Positions 8,415-16,386 of a stretch of DNA of 64,000 bases are shown here, piece by piece. A program made the translations under genes and the position numbers. Each line of letters begins with the position of its first letter. The first letter of the stretch is position 1. The DNA lies in assembly GCF_014202425.1 (NCBI RefSeq), contig NZ_JACHGT010000002.1:248001-312000 (forward strand), given 5' to 3'. Under the pieces are notes generated by a model. That model worked only from the letters and a program-made list of their open reading frames with translations. It made no database searches and was not told the DNA's origin. The DNA comes from Phytomonospora endophytica. GTDB taxonomy: Bacteria > Actinomycetota > Actinomycetes > Mycobacteriales > Micromonosporaceae.

Positions 8415-8822
8415 ATGGACGAGGCAGAGGTCATCGAGGTGCAGGTGCCCGTCGACCCGGCGTACCTCGCCGTCCTGCGGACCGCCGCGGCCGGGCTGGC
8501 CACGCGGCTGCGCTTCACCCTCGGCGAGATCGAGGACCTGCGCATCGCCGTCGACGAGGCCGCCGCGATGCTGATCGCCGGTGGCGGCAAAGGCCCGTCG
8601 GGGGGCGGGATCGCGCCCGGAGCCGAGATGACCTGCCGCTTCGACGTGACCGAGGCCGACGTCACCGTCTCGGTGTCGGTACCGGGCACGGGACGGCTGC
8701 TGGGCACCGACACGATCCCGTGGCGGGTACTCAACGCGCTGACGGGGACGGTCTCGACGCGCGAGTCGGAGTCGTCGACGACGATCACCCTGGTCAAGAA
8801 CCGCACCGACGGGAACGACTAG
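8415..8822 (+). CDS. RsbW-like anti-sigma factor kinase domain protein
   Basis: 135 residues with the GHKL/HATPase fold of anti-sigma factors such as RsbW and SpoIIAB. The N-box region TLGEIEDLRIAVDEAAAML contains the conserved Asp-Glu-Ala; a glycine-rich turn and the strand VTEADVTVSVSVPGTGRLL follow. The family binds SigB/SigF-type sigma factors and phosphorylates an anti-anti-sigma partner. Neither partner gene is adjacent. The ATG at 8415 has GGAGG only three bases upstream; a GTG at 8394, preceded by TACCAT, would give a leaderless start and seven more residues. Confidence 0.85.
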   Translation: MDEAEVIEVQVPVDPAYLAVLRTAAAGLATRLRFTLGEIEDLRIAVDEAAAMLIAGGGKGPSGGGIAPGAEMTCRFDVTEADVTVSVSVPGTGRLLGTDTIPWRVLNALTGTVSTRESESSTTITLVKNRTDGND

Positions 8823-9151
8823 GACGCCGGTTCCCGCGTCGCACAAGTCGCACAGTCCCGGCGATGGGCCGAAAGTGGATCCCCGGAACGCTTAAACCTT
8901 CCCCCGGGACGCCCTTTCGGTGTTCCGGCGGGTCGATCACCGAGAGCCGGACTCTCCGCCGTGGCCTCACCCGTTCCGGGGAACCGCCGAGCACCGCGAG
9001 AAGCCCGAGACCGTCCGGACCCGGACTTCGCGGGCCGCCGCGAGGTGGGCCGTTCGAGGGCCACGGCCGCCGCGAAACGGAGTCGTTCGCCGGATTCGCC
9101 ATCGCGCCTCACCCGTTCCGGGGATACCCCGCACGTCCACCCCTGAACGCA
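8823..9151. other. gene-free spacer with a repeated 18-bp segment
   Basis: No coding sequence is supported. The string CCTCACCCGTTCCGGGGA occurs at about 8965 and again at about 9107, 142 bp apart. It is otherwise GC-rich filler between the anti-sigma gene and the whiB1 terminator. Confidence 0.5.
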
Positions 9152-9190
9152 GTCATCCCCCCATCCCGGGGAACAGGATGGGGGGATGAC
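9152..9190 (-). terminator. hairpin downstream of whiB1
   Basis: A perfect 15-bp inverted repeat, GTCATCCCCCCATCC at 9152-9166 and GGATGGGGGGATGAC at 9176-9190, with a 9-base loop. It begins 17 bases beyond the whiB1 stop. No U-run follows, as is common for actinobacterial terminators. Confidence 0.75.
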
Positions 9191-9207
9191 TGGAAAACGC
9201 CTGCCGG

Positions 9208-9465
9208 TTATACGGCCTCGACGGAAAGGGTCCGAACACCACCGCGACGCTTCAGCGCCCGGCGTTCGTCCTCACTCATTCCGCCCCACACTCCGGCGTC
9301 CTGGCCACTCGAAAGAGCCCACTTCAGGCACTCTTCGGTGACCGGGCAACGCCGGCAGACCGTCTTGGCCTGCTCGACCTGGAGCAAGGCGGGACCCGTG
9401 GTGCCGATCGGGAAGAAAAGCTCGGGGTCCTCGTCCCGGCAGATGGCGTGGTGGCGCCAGTCCAT
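9208..9465 (-). CDS. whiB1: WhiB-family iron-sulfur regulator WhiB1
   Basis: 85 residues, the size of WhiB1. It holds a nitric-oxide- and oxygen-sensitive [4Fe-4S] cluster and works with the principal sigma factor. The four cluster cysteines are Cys9, Cys37, Cys40 and Cys46 (CRRCPVTEEC), followed by the G-rich turn GVWGGMSEDERR and a basic tail KRRGG. The start MDWRHHAICRDEDPELFFP matches WhiB1 orthologues closely. AGGAG precedes the ATG. Its upstream region holds two CRP-like palindromes at 9582 and 9642. WhiB1 is essential in mycobacteria. Confidence 0.95.
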   Translation of the reverse strand: MDWRHHAICRDEDPELFFPIGTTGPALLQVEQAKTVCRRCPVTEECLKWALSSGQDAGVWGGMSEDERRALKRRGGVRTLSVEAV

Positions 9466-9581
9466 GAGTACAACTCTCCTTGATCTGAATAAGTGATCTT
9501 GCGAACGAAACTCAACGTCTATGCGCGTACGTGGCTCAAGTTGCGCGACGCATCTATGCGCGGCCTCGTACCAGCGACCTT

Positions 9582-9595
9582 GTGAATGCTTTCAC
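9582..9595. promoter_or_regulatory. CRP-like palindrome upstream of whiB1
   Basis: GTGAATGCTTTCAC fits GTGA-N6-TCAC exactly, with T before it as in TGTGA. It lies 117 bp upstream of the whiB1 start. In M. tuberculosis whiB1 is known to be controlled by the CRP homologue Rv3676, so the position is meaningful. Confidence 0.65.
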
Positions 9596-9641
9596 GAACT
9601 CGCGCGATGTCAAGGGGGAAACTCCAGGAAACTTCGGCTAC

Positions 9642-9655
9642 GTGAGGAACCTCAC
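9642..9655. promoter_or_regulatory. second GTGA-N6-TCAC palindrome upstream of whiB1
   Basis: GTGAGGAACCTCAC is a perfect dyad, centred 60 bp from the first palindrome. It is followed by GGGCTTTT on the plus strand, so a weak plus-strand hairpin terminator is an alternative reading. Confidence 0.5.
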
Positions 9656-9768
9656 GGGGCTTTTGTCCGATTTTGCCCAAGCTTCACAAGGCCGTTCCAC
9701 TTGCCTGTACGGCGGCCTCTTACAAACCTAGTACTTCCGGCCGTCCAATGTCGGCCTTTCCGTCAAGA

Positions 9769-10695
9769 TCACGTCAAAACTTTCAACGCGCCCGGAATCG
9801 CGACGAACTTCACCGACTCGCGCTCCCCCACGTAGTCGCCGTCCAACTGAAACGGCTGCGGACGCTCACTCTTCAATGTGAACTCCCCCAGGTCATGCAG
9901 GGTGACGACTTGCTTGCCGTGAGGTCCCTCACCGCCGAAAAGCAGTTGTCCGGCGGTACGCACAGTGGCCGGTGTCGTCAGTGCGTGCAGGCCCATGACG
10001 TCGAGTCCGCTGTCGAACGAGGCCTTCGGATTGGGGTTCACCGCGCGTCCGCCGATATATGTCCACGGCGCGGTGTTCTGCACGATCGCCATCGCCAGAT
10101 TCGTTTTCTGCGACTCGCCCGCGCGCTCTAGCGTGACCATCGGATGACTCCGGTCGGATCCGACGAGGAACTGGGCGAACAGCGACTTGAGATACAACGC
10201 CGGCGTCGCGGTACTTCCCTTGACGCGGGCCCGCTCGACTCGGCGGATCACCGCGGCGTCGAGTCCGAGTCCCGCACAGAAAGTGAAGAAACGACCATCG
10301 GCCGTACCGAGTCCGATCCGCCGGTAACGCTTGTCGCGCAAGGCTTCCAGGATCACGCCGGTGCCCTCGGCCCAGTCGCGCGGCAAGCCCAGCGCCCGGG
10401 CGAAGACATTCGTCGATCCGCCCGGCACGACCGCGAGCGCGGGCGCCTCATCGGCGGTCCGCCCACCCGCCAGCAACCCGTTCACGACCTCGTTGACGGT
10501 CCCGTCGCCGCCAAGGGTCACCACGACATCGACACGGTCGGCCGCGGCCCTGGTGGCGATCTCAGCGGCGTGCCCGCGACGTCTGGTGTACTCGACGGCC
10601 AGGTCCACCTCACTGCCCAGCGCGCGGACGAGAACGTCCCGTCCGCGCTCGGTGGTGGTGGTCGCTTTGGGATTGACGACGAGGACGGCGCGCAT
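9769..10695 (-). CDS. diacylglycerol-kinase-family lipid kinase
   Basis: 308 residues of the DagK/YegS/sphingosine-kinase family, which transfers ATP phosphate to a lipid hydroxyl at the membrane face. The nucleotide-binding loop LGGDGTVNEVVNGLL is at residues 61-75, and the second conserved loop VPGGSTNVFARALGLPRD near residue 90. The C-terminal domain includes the DLGEFTLKSERPQPFQLDG segment typical of these kinases. The lipid substrate (diacylglycerol or another) cannot be told from sequence alone. It is divergent from the membrane-protein gene at 10728 with a 32-bp gap. Confidence 0.92.
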   Translation of the reverse strand: MRAVLVVNPKATTTTERGRDVLVRALGSEVDLAVEYTRRRGHAAEIATRAAADRVDVVVTLGGDGTVNEVVNGLLAGGRTADEAPALAVVPGGSTNVFARALGLPRDWAEGTGVILEALRDKRYRRIGLGTADGRFFTFCAGLGLDAAVIRRVERARVKGSTATPALYLKSLFAQFLVGSDRSHPMVTLERAGESQKTNLAMAIVQNTAPWTYIGGRAVNPNPKASFDSGLDVMGLHALTTPATVRTAGQLLFGGEGPHGKQVVTLHDLGEFTLKSERPQPFQLDGDYVGERESVKFVAIPGALKVLT

Positions 10696-10727
10696 GGGCG
10701 GACTGTACTGCGGCTAGCCTTGCGGTC

Positions 10728-11120
10728 GTGACCGGTTCACCGCGGGCCGTGCTGCCCATCACCCTCAAGACCGTCCTCGTCGCCCTCGTCCTGGAGGCCG
10801 CCGGCCTCGTGACGCTGGGTTCTTTCGCGATCGCCTCCTCGACGACCGGTCAGGCCCTCTCCTACGGCGCCGGCATCACCGAAGGCGTCGTCGCCGTGGT
10901 CCTGGCCACGCTGCTCTGCGTGTTCGCCGGTGCGATGGCCAAGCGCCGGTCCTGGGCGCGCAACGCCACGATCTTCCTGCAGCTCATGCTGCTCCCCATC
11001 GGCTACTTCATGATCAAGGCCGGCCTGTGGTGGTGGGGCGGCCCCGTCATGCTGCTCGGCCTGGCCACCTGCCTGGTCCTGGTCTCGCCTCCGGTCCGCG
11101 AGGCCCTCGGCGTCGAATGA
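10728..11120 (+). CDS. four-helix membrane protein, unknown function
   Basis: 130 residues with four predicted transmembrane segments: about 13-35, 47-69, 77-97 and 100-122. The loop AMAKRRSWARNATIFLQLML between helices two and three is a recurrent pattern in small actinobacterial integral membrane proteins. A TAGCCT box seven bases before the GTG indicates leaderless transcription, very like the gene at 4434. A terminator follows directly. Confidence 0.8.
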   Translation: MTGSPRAVLPITLKTVLVALVLEAAGLVTLGSFAIASSTTGQALSYGAGITEGVVAVVLATLLCVFAGAMAKRRSWARNATIFLQLMLLPIGYFMIKAGLWWWGGPVMLLGLATCLVLVSPPVREALGVE

Positions 11121-11132
11121 ACGCGACGGGAA

Positions 11133-11164
11133 AGGGCCGCCGGAACGCTCCGGCGGCCCTTTTT
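11133..11164 (+). terminator. intrinsic terminator
   Basis: Perfect 12-bp stem AGGGCCGCCGGA (11133-11144) and TCCGGCGGCCCT (11149-11160), loop ACGC, then TTTT. It separates the gene at 10728 from the convergent YcnI gene and may serve both. Confidence 0.9.
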
Positions 11165-11176
11165 CGTGGGCGTGGG

Positions 11177-11947
11177 TCAGGACGAGCGCTTACGCAGCGC
11201 GGTGAACGCGAGGATCAGCGCGAGCAGCGCCACGGCGCCCGCGCCGACCGCGAGGTAGAGGGCGGGCTTGGCCTCGTCGGACGCGGAGTCGGAACCGGAG
11301 TCGGCCGCGGCCTCGTCGTGCCCGGCGGTCCCCTCGTCCGAGGCGCCCGAGCCGTGTCCGTCACCGGTGGCGGCGACGATCTTCAGCGTCGGCGCGGGCT
11401 TCTCCGGCTCGGCGGCGCCCTCGGCGGGCGGGTCCTCGATCCAGGCGGCCTCGGTCTTGTCGGAGTAGGTCTGGATCGCCTTGAACACCAGGGTCGTGCC
11501 GACCGCGTCGGGCACCGGCCCGAGCGACAGCCCGAACTCGGCGAACTGGCCCGGCTGCACGCCGGCCTCGGCGTCCTCCGCGGTCCAGGTGATCGTGCTG
11601 ACGGCCTCGGTGATCTGGCGGCCGTGCACGTCGAGGGGCGTGGCGAGCGTCGCCTTCTTCGTCTCGACCTTCCACCCGTCCATCGCCGACGTGCGCACCG
11701 ACGCGAAGGGGTGGTCGGCCGGGAGGGTCAGTTCGACCTTGACCGTGCTGGCCGTGTCGCTCTCGTTGGGGATGCGCAGGTCGAGGCGCGCGTACGAACC
11801 CGCCTCGGCCTCGCCGGGGTTGATGGTCACGTGGGCCGATGCCGGGCCGGCCACGGCCGCGACGCCGATCGCGGCGATCCCGGCGATGACCGCCAGGCGC
11901 CCGAGTCCGCGCCGCGACGCAGGGGGTTTGCTCATCAGAGTGGTCAT
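11177..11947 (-). CDS. YcnI-like copper-binding membrane-anchored protein (DUF1775)
   Basis: 256 residues. A Sec signal peptide ends at PASA, and the mature protein starts with His39 in AHVTINPGEAEAGSYARL; the N-terminal histidine is the copper ligand in Bacillus YcnI. The DUF1775 beta-sandwich spans about 39-180 (RIPNESDTASTVKVELTLP, GWKVETKK, ITWTAEDAEAG). An acidic Ser/Asp-rich linker leads to a C-terminal helix (LYLAVGAGAVALLALILAF) that anchors it outside the membrane. It ends the copCD operon, with a 56-bp gap. Periplasmic-side copper handling is likely. Confidence 0.9.
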   Translation of the reverse strand: MTTLMSKPPASRRGLGRLAVIAGIAAIGVAAVAGPASAHVTINPGEAEAGSYARLDLRIPNESDTASTVKVELTLPADHPFASVRTSAMDGWKVETKKATLATPLDVHGRQITEAVSTITWTAEDAEAGVQPGQFAEFGLSLGPVPDAVGTTLVFKAIQTYSDKTEAAWIEDPPAEGAAEPEKPAPTLKIVAATGDGHGSGASDEGTAGHDEAAADSGSDSASDEAKPALYLAVGAGAVALLALILAFTALRKRSS

Positions 11948-12003
11948 CCTTCTCTTTCTTGTTCGGTGCCGCCTTCCGCGGGCGGACGGGCACTTCCCGG
12001 TGG

Positions 12004-13692
12004 TCAACGGATGGAAATGGACTGCGTGACGGTCGCCTGATCGAGCTTGGAGACCCGCAGGGTGAAGCTGAACTCCCAGTCCCCCGCCGAGGGCAGCGTG
12101 ATCTCGCCGGTGACGTGGTTCGGGGAGAGTTCGAGAAGCTCGATCGCCACCGGCGGGAGGCTCGCCGACGGAAGTGCCGCGGTCGCCTTCCACTCCAGGA
12201 CGTCGAGTTCGGTGCCGTCGGGCGCGAAGGCGTACAGGTGGAGGCTGTTGGGCCCGACCTCGCCGGGTGTGACCTCGACCTGGAGCTGGTAGTACTTCGT
12301 CGACAGCCGCTGCGAGAAGGGCTGCGCCTCGCTGCGCTGCTGGTCGGCGTAGGCGACGCGCGCCGGCGTCGTCTGCACCAGGACCGCCGTGACGCAGACG
12401 ACGGCGAGCGCGAGGACGATCTCGACGGTCATCGTCCGGCGCAGCAGGGCGTTCTCGGCACCCGACAGCCCTTCGGTGGGTTCGCGTCCGCGCAGGGCGT
12501 TACGGGCGATGGAGGCGATGCCGATGAGCAGCGCGAAGAGCGCGGCCTTGGCGATGACGAGCCGCCCGTAGGTGGTCTCCCACAGCGCCGCCGGTTCGCT
12601 GATCTCGATGAGCGCCTGCGCGACGCCCGCCACGGCCAGGGCGGCGACCAGCCGGAACGCCCACTTCGACCACACCGGCATGAACTCGGCGGCCTCGTCG
12701 GACAGTGCGGGGCGCAGGAGGAACACGGCCAGCGCGACCAGCCCGCCGAGCCAGATCGCGCCCGCGCCGACGTGGACGGTGTCGGTGACGACGGTCAAGG
12801 GCGGCACCGGCGAGGTCGTCGCGTGCCCGCCGAGGGGCCAGCTCACCACCAGCGCGAGCCCGAGGACGGCCAGGAGCCACTTGTCGCCCTTGCGCGGGCT
12901 TCTGCGCAGGGACAGCAGGAGCAGCGGCAGTCCGGCGAGGACCGCGAACAGGCGCAGCAGCATGGCCTGCCCGAAGCGGCTGTCGACGACGGCGGCGACG
13001 TCCTCGCCGCTGACCGCGAAGAGCTTCGAGCCGGTCGTGTAGGGCGCCTGGAGGTACAGGCCGATCACGGCCGTGGCCGCGACGGTGCTCAAGCCGGTCG
13101 CGGTCAGTTTCAGCACGCCTTTGCGCGGGGCCGGCCAGCGCGTCATGAGCAGCAGCGTCGGGCCGATCGCGAGCGCGAGGCCGAGGATCGCCAGGCCGCG
13201 GTTGACCTGGACGAGGACGTCGACGGTGGGGTCGACGTCCGGGCCGGTCAGCGAGGCGGCGGTCGGCGGCGAGGCCGAGGGTTCGCCGATGGAGAAGGTG
13301 AAGCCGCCGGGGACGGGGTGGCCGTCGGCGGAGATGACGCGGTAGCCGACGAGGTAGGTGCCGTTGGGCAGGCCCGCGCGCAGGGGGTAGGCGAGGGTGT
13401 TGCCGCGGACGACGGCGTCGCCGCTGTTGGCGCGGGAACCGTCGGGGGCCACCACCCAGGTCTGGGCGGCGACCGGGCTCACCGGTTCGCTGAACACGAC
13501 GGTGATCTCGACCGGCTGCGTGTCGACGGTCGCGTTCGCCTGCGGTGTGGTCGACACGACGGTCGCGTGCGCGTAGGCGGGTGTGGCGAACAGCGCGGCC
13601 GAAAGCCCGGCGAGGACGGTGACGAGCGCGAGCAGGAGGGCTTTCCGCGTGGTCGGGCGGGCGGGCGTTCGGTGCGCGGTTCCGGTGGCCAT
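12004..13692 (-). CDS. CopC-CopD fusion, copper-uptake/resistance membrane protein
   Basis: 562 residues. A signal peptide ends at PAYA, so the mature CopC domain begins with His42 (AHATVVSTTPQANA), the type-2 copper ligand; the CopC beta-barrel runs to about residue 140 and includes DGHPVPGGFTFS. About eight transmembrane helices of a CopD domain follow (about 160-460), with conserved histidines in HVGAGAIWLGGLVALAVF. A C-terminal extracytoplasmic beta domain completes it. Known CopCD proteins deliver copper across the membrane. The gene follows the anti-sigma gene after 11 bp, so they are one operon. Confidence 0.93.
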   Translation of the reverse strand: MATGTAHRTPARPTTRKALLLALVTVLAGLSAALFATPAYAHATVVSTTPQANATVDTQPVEITVVFSEPVSPVAAQTWVVAPDGSRANSGDAVVRGNTLAYPLRAGLPNGTYLVGYRVISADGHPVPGGFTFSIGEPSASPPTAASLTGPDVDPTVDVLVQVNRGLAILGLALAIGPTLLLMTRWPAPRKGVLKLTATGLSTVAATAVIGLYLQAPYTTGSKLFAVSGEDVAAVVDSRFGQAMLLRLFAVLAGLPLLLLSLRRSPRKGDKWLLAVLGLALVVSWPLGGHATTSPVPPLTVVTDTVHVGAGAIWLGGLVALAVFLLRPALSDEAAEFMPVWSKWAFRLVAALAVAGVAQALIEISEPAALWETTYGRLVIAKAALFALLIGIASIARNALRGREPTEGLSGAENALLRRTMTVEIVLALAVVCVTAVLVQTTPARVAYADQQRSEAQPFSQRLSTKYYQLQVEVTPGEVGPNSLHLYAFAPDGTELDVLEWKATAALPSASLPPVAIELLELSPNHVTGEITLPSAGDWEFSFTLRVSKLDQATVTQSISIR

Positions 13693-13703
13693 GCGGCAGG
13701 TTC

Positions 13704-14351
13704 TCACGCCGTCGCCGGGCGTGGTGATCGAACGCTCGCGCGTCCCAGCAGCCACAGGAGTCCCGCCTGGACGCAGGCGACCATGTGCCCGGTCTCGTCG
13801 GCCATCACGGTCATGCCCTGAGCCACGTCGAGGGAGCTGCTGAACAGCAGGCAGGCGGCCAGGACCACCGCGACGGGCACGAAGGCCTTCGCGCGTTCGG
13901 GCCGGATCGCGGCGAGCAGGAAACCCACGGCGACGGCGATGTCGAAGGAGGCCATCTCGCGGCTGGTGTGCACGGCTGCGAAGTCGGTGAGCCCGGCGGC
14001 GCTGAGCAGCGCGGGGACGGCCAGCGCGAGCTGTACGCCCGCGGCGACCGCGACGGCGACGCGCAGGATCCGGCGGCGCCCGGCGTTGAGCGACTCGGCG
14101 TAGACGTCGCGCCGGGCGTCCTCGTCGCGCACGGCCGAGAGCACGCGCGCGGTGAGGTCCGGCGCGGGTGTCGCCGCGTCGAGCGTCAGGCCGCGCAGGC
14201 GCACGGCCTCGCGGTGCCAGGCTCCGCAGTCGGCGCAGGTGCGCAGGTGAGAGTGCACGGCGGCGAAGGCTTCGGGCTCCGCTTCGGAAGCCGTGGGGGC
14301 CTCGCCGTCCAGGATCGCCGAGAGCGCGATGCGCGCGGTGTCACAGTCCAC
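13704..14351 (-). CDS. membrane-anchored zinc anti-sigma factor (zf-HC2/ZAS)
   Basis: 215 residues. The cytoplasmic N-terminus carries a ZAS zinc module: Cys3, then His35-x3-Cys39-x2-Cys42 (HSHLRTCADC). Redox-sensing anti-sigma factors of the RsrA/ChrR type use this arrangement. It is followed by about six transmembrane segments from residue 86 on. The GTG start has no Shine-Dalgarno sequence; GGAACT at 14382-14387 with CGACTA 17 bases downstream on the minus strand resembles an ECF promoter. It is divergent from the ECF sigma gene at 14416, its likely partner, and heads the copCD-ycnI operon. Confidence 0.88.
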   Translation of the reverse strand: MDCDTARIALSAILDGEAPTASEAEPEAFAAVHSHLRTCADCGAWHREAVRLRGLTLDAATPAPDLTARVLSAVRDEDARRDVYAESLNAGRRRILRVAVAVAAGVQLALAVPALLSAAGLTDFAAVHTSREMASFDIAVAVGFLLAAIRPERAKAFVPVAVVLAACLLFSSSLDVAQGMTVMADETGHMVACVQAGLLWLLGRASVRSPRPATA

Positions 14352-14359
14352 GTACGCAT

Positions 14360-14387
14360 TAGTCGAGACGCACTCGGGTTTAGTTCC
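14360..14387 (-). promoter_or_regulatory. candidate ECF-sigma promoter for the anti-sigma/copper operon
   Basis: On the minus strand GGAACT (14387-14382) and CGACTA (14365-14360) are separated so that GGAAC-N17-CGACT results, the layout of ECF promoters. Transcription would begin at or near the GTG at 14351. Inference from motif only. Confidence 0.35.
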
Positions 14388-14415
14388 CGCGCGCGGCCCC
14401 GTACTCTCTGTGGAT

Positions 14416-14997
14416 GTGAGCGAGCCGCATCCCCCTGCCCCCGAGCGCGACGAGGCGACCTCGTGGGCGCTGGCGGCCGCGGACGGGGATCCGGTCGCGC
14501 AGGCGGCCTTCGTGCGCGCCACCCAGACCGACGTGTGGCGGCTGTGCGCGTCCCTCATCGACCGGGGCAGCGCCGACGACCTCACCCAGGAGACCTTCCT
14601 CCGCGCGTTCCGGTCCCTGCCGTCGTTCGAGGCGCGCAGCACCGCCCGGACGTGGCTGCTGGGCATCGCGCGGCGGGTGTGCGCCGACCACCTGCGTTCC
14701 GTCGTGCGCCGCAGGCGGCTCACCGCGCAGATCGTCGGGCAGGCCGAGCGCTCACCGAGCGAGCCGGATCCGGCGGGCGCGGTCACCGTGCTGGATCTTC
14801 TGTCGCGTTTGTCCGATGAGCGACGCGCCGCCTTCATCCTCACGCAAGTGCTGGGTCTGCCCTACGCTGAGGCGGCCACCGTGGAGGGGGTACCGGTCGG
14901 CACGATCCGGTCCCGGGTGGCGCGGGCGCGGGCCGAGCTGGTGGAGACGCTGATGGCGTCCCCGGCGCGCGAGGGAGCCGATCCTCGCCCGTCCTAG
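14416..14997 (+). CDS. ECF RNA polymerase sigma factor
   Basis: 193 residues with the two ECF domains. Region 2 has DDLTQETFLRAFRSLPSF and TARTWLLGIARRVCADHLR; region 4 has LPYAEAATVEGVPVGTIRSR, the helix-turn-helix that reads the -35 element. TACTCT sits eight bases before the GTG at 14416, and another GTG at 14410 is in frame. It faces its probable anti-sigma factor and is followed by redox-associated genes at 15028-17448. The gene content suggests control of copper and thiol stress (inference). Confidence 0.93.
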   Translation: MSEPHPPAPERDEATSWALAAADGDPVAQAAFVRATQTDVWRLCASLIDRGSADDLTQETFLRAFRSLPSFEARSTARTWLLGIARRVCADHLRSVVRRRRLTAQIVGQAERSPSEPDPAGAVTVLDLLSRLSDERRAAFILTQVLGLPYAEAATVEGVPVGTIRSRVARARAELVETLMASPAREGADPRPS

Positions 14998-15027
14998 GGG
15001 AACTTCGAGGCGCGAGGAAGCGACTAA

Positions 15028-15543
15028 GTGGTGATGACCGAGAACGTGGGATCGACGCCGCCCGTGGACGATCCGGGGTGGCGGCGCGCGCTCCCCTGGC
15101 TGGGCGTGGCGTGCAGGCTGGTGCTGGCGGGGGTGTGGATCACCGCGGGGGCGCTCAAGCTCCCCGACCTGACCGAGTCGGTGCGGGCCGTGCAGGCCTA
15201 CAAGCTCCTGCCGACCGGCCTGGCGTCGGTGGTCGGATACGGGCTGCCGCCACTGGAGATCGCCGTGGGCCTGCTGCTGCTGGCCGGGTTGTTCACCCGG
15301 TACGCGGCGGTGGTGTCGGGGCTGCTCCAGGTCGCCTTCATCATCGGCATCTCCTCGGCGTGGGCCCGGGGCATGAGCATCGACTGCGGCTGCTTCGGCA
15401 ACGGCGGGGAACTGGCCGCCGGGCAGAGCCCGAACTATTTCTGGGAGATCCTCCGGGATGTCGGCCTCCTCCTCGCCTCCGCGATACTGGTGCTCCGGCC
15501 GCGTACACCCCTCTCCGTCGACCGTTGGATCCGCGGCGCATGA
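15028..15543 (+). CDS. MauE/DoxX-type redox-associated membrane protein
   Basis: 171 residues with four transmembrane helices (about 22-42, 68-90, 96-115, 147-163). The MauE/DoxX pattern is clear: WITAGALKLPDLTES in the first loop, LPPLEIAVGLLLLAGLFTR, and the periplasmic MSIDCGCFGNGG with a CxC pair. MauE-like proteins supply or relay electrons to thioredoxin-fold partners, and a DsbA-like gene follows 54 bp later. The GTG at 15028 has GAGGAAG seven bases upstream; ATG 15034 is an alternative. Confidence 0.9.
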   Translation: MVMTENVGSTPPVDDPGWRRALPWLGVACRLVLAGVWITAGALKLPDLTESVRAVQAYKLLPTGLASVVGYGLPPLEIAVGLLLLAGLFTRYAAVVSGLLQVAFIIGISSAWARGMSIDCGCFGNGGELAAGQSPNYFWEILRDVGLLLASAILVLRPRTPLSVDRWIRGA

Positions 15544-15597
15544 CCGGTACCCCACCGGTCGTCAACGTGGTGTGCACGCGACAGGACAGGAAGGTTC

Positions 15598-16344
15598 ATG
15601 GGTAAAGCACAAAGGCAGCGGCAGGCCGCGCAGGTCGTCCGCGAACAACTCGCCGCCGAACAGCGGCGGAAGCGGACGCTCATCGCGGTGGGGGTCGCCG
15701 TGGCGGTCCTCGTCGTCGGCGGGGCCATCGGCTACGGGATCTACCAGGGCAACAAGGAGTCGAAGGTGACCGAACCGATCGCGGCGACCGTCAACTACGG
15801 CTTCCAGACCGGGAACGGGCCGGTCACCGTCGACCTCTACGTCGACTTCATGTGCCCGGCCTGCAAGGCGTTCGAGCAGACCTACGAGCAACAGCTCCAG
15901 CAGGCCGCGCAGGCGGGGCAGATCACGCTGATCAAGCACCCGGTGGCGATCCTGAACCGGATGTCGCAGGGCACCGACTACTCGACCCGCGCGGGCGCGT
16001 CGTCGGTGTGCGCGGCCAACGACGGGAAGTTCACCGAGTTCTCCACCGCCCTGTTCGCCGCGCAGCCGCAGGAGAACACCTCCGGTCTGACCAACGGCGA
16101 ACTGACCGACATCGGCAAGGGCGTCGGGCTGGGTGACACGTTCGCGAACTGCACGAACGCGCAGACCTACGCGGCCTGGATCGACAAGGGCACCGAGAAG
16201 GCGTCCGAGGACGGACTGTCGGGCACGCCGTATGTGAAGATCAACGGCGAGTCGGTGGAGCTCAAGGACTTCGCCACCGCGCTCGACGCGGCGATCGGCG
16301 CGGCCGGCGGGGCGAGTGCCGACCCGAGCGCGAGCACGTCGTGA
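15598..16344 (+). CDS. membrane-anchored DsbA-like thiol oxidoreductase
   Basis: 248 residues. A charged cytoplasmic N-terminus leads to one transmembrane helix (about 28-48), and then a DsbA/thioredoxin-4 domain outside the cell. The active site is CPAC (Cys86-Cys89) in VDFMCPACKAFEQTY, and the cis-proline loop is SGTPYVKINGE. It has two further cysteines (VCAAND and NCTNAQ), as do other actinobacterial DsbA-like proteins. It would form or reshuffle disulfides in exported proteins, with the upstream MauE-like protein as probable redox partner. Confidence 0.93.
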   Translation: MGKAQRQRQAAQVVREQLAAEQRRKRTLIAVGVAVAVLVVGGAIGYGIYQGNKESKVTEPIAATVNYGFQTGNGPVTVDLYVDFMCPACKAFEQTYEQQLQQAAQAGQITLIKHPVAILNRMSQGTDYSTRAGASSVCAANDGKFTEFSTALFAAQPQENTSGLTNGELTDIGKGVGLGDTFANCTNAQTYAAWIDKGTEKASEDGLSGTPYVKINGESVELKDFATALDAAIGAAGGASADPSASTS

Positions 16345-16386
16345 GCGAAGCACCGAACGACGCATAGAACTGGAGACGGATAGCAC

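Noticed and set aside
9639-9668. Plus-strand intrinsic terminator near 9642
   Set aside because: The loop would be only two bases and there is no plus-strand gene before it; listed instead as a regulatory dyad, though not excluded.
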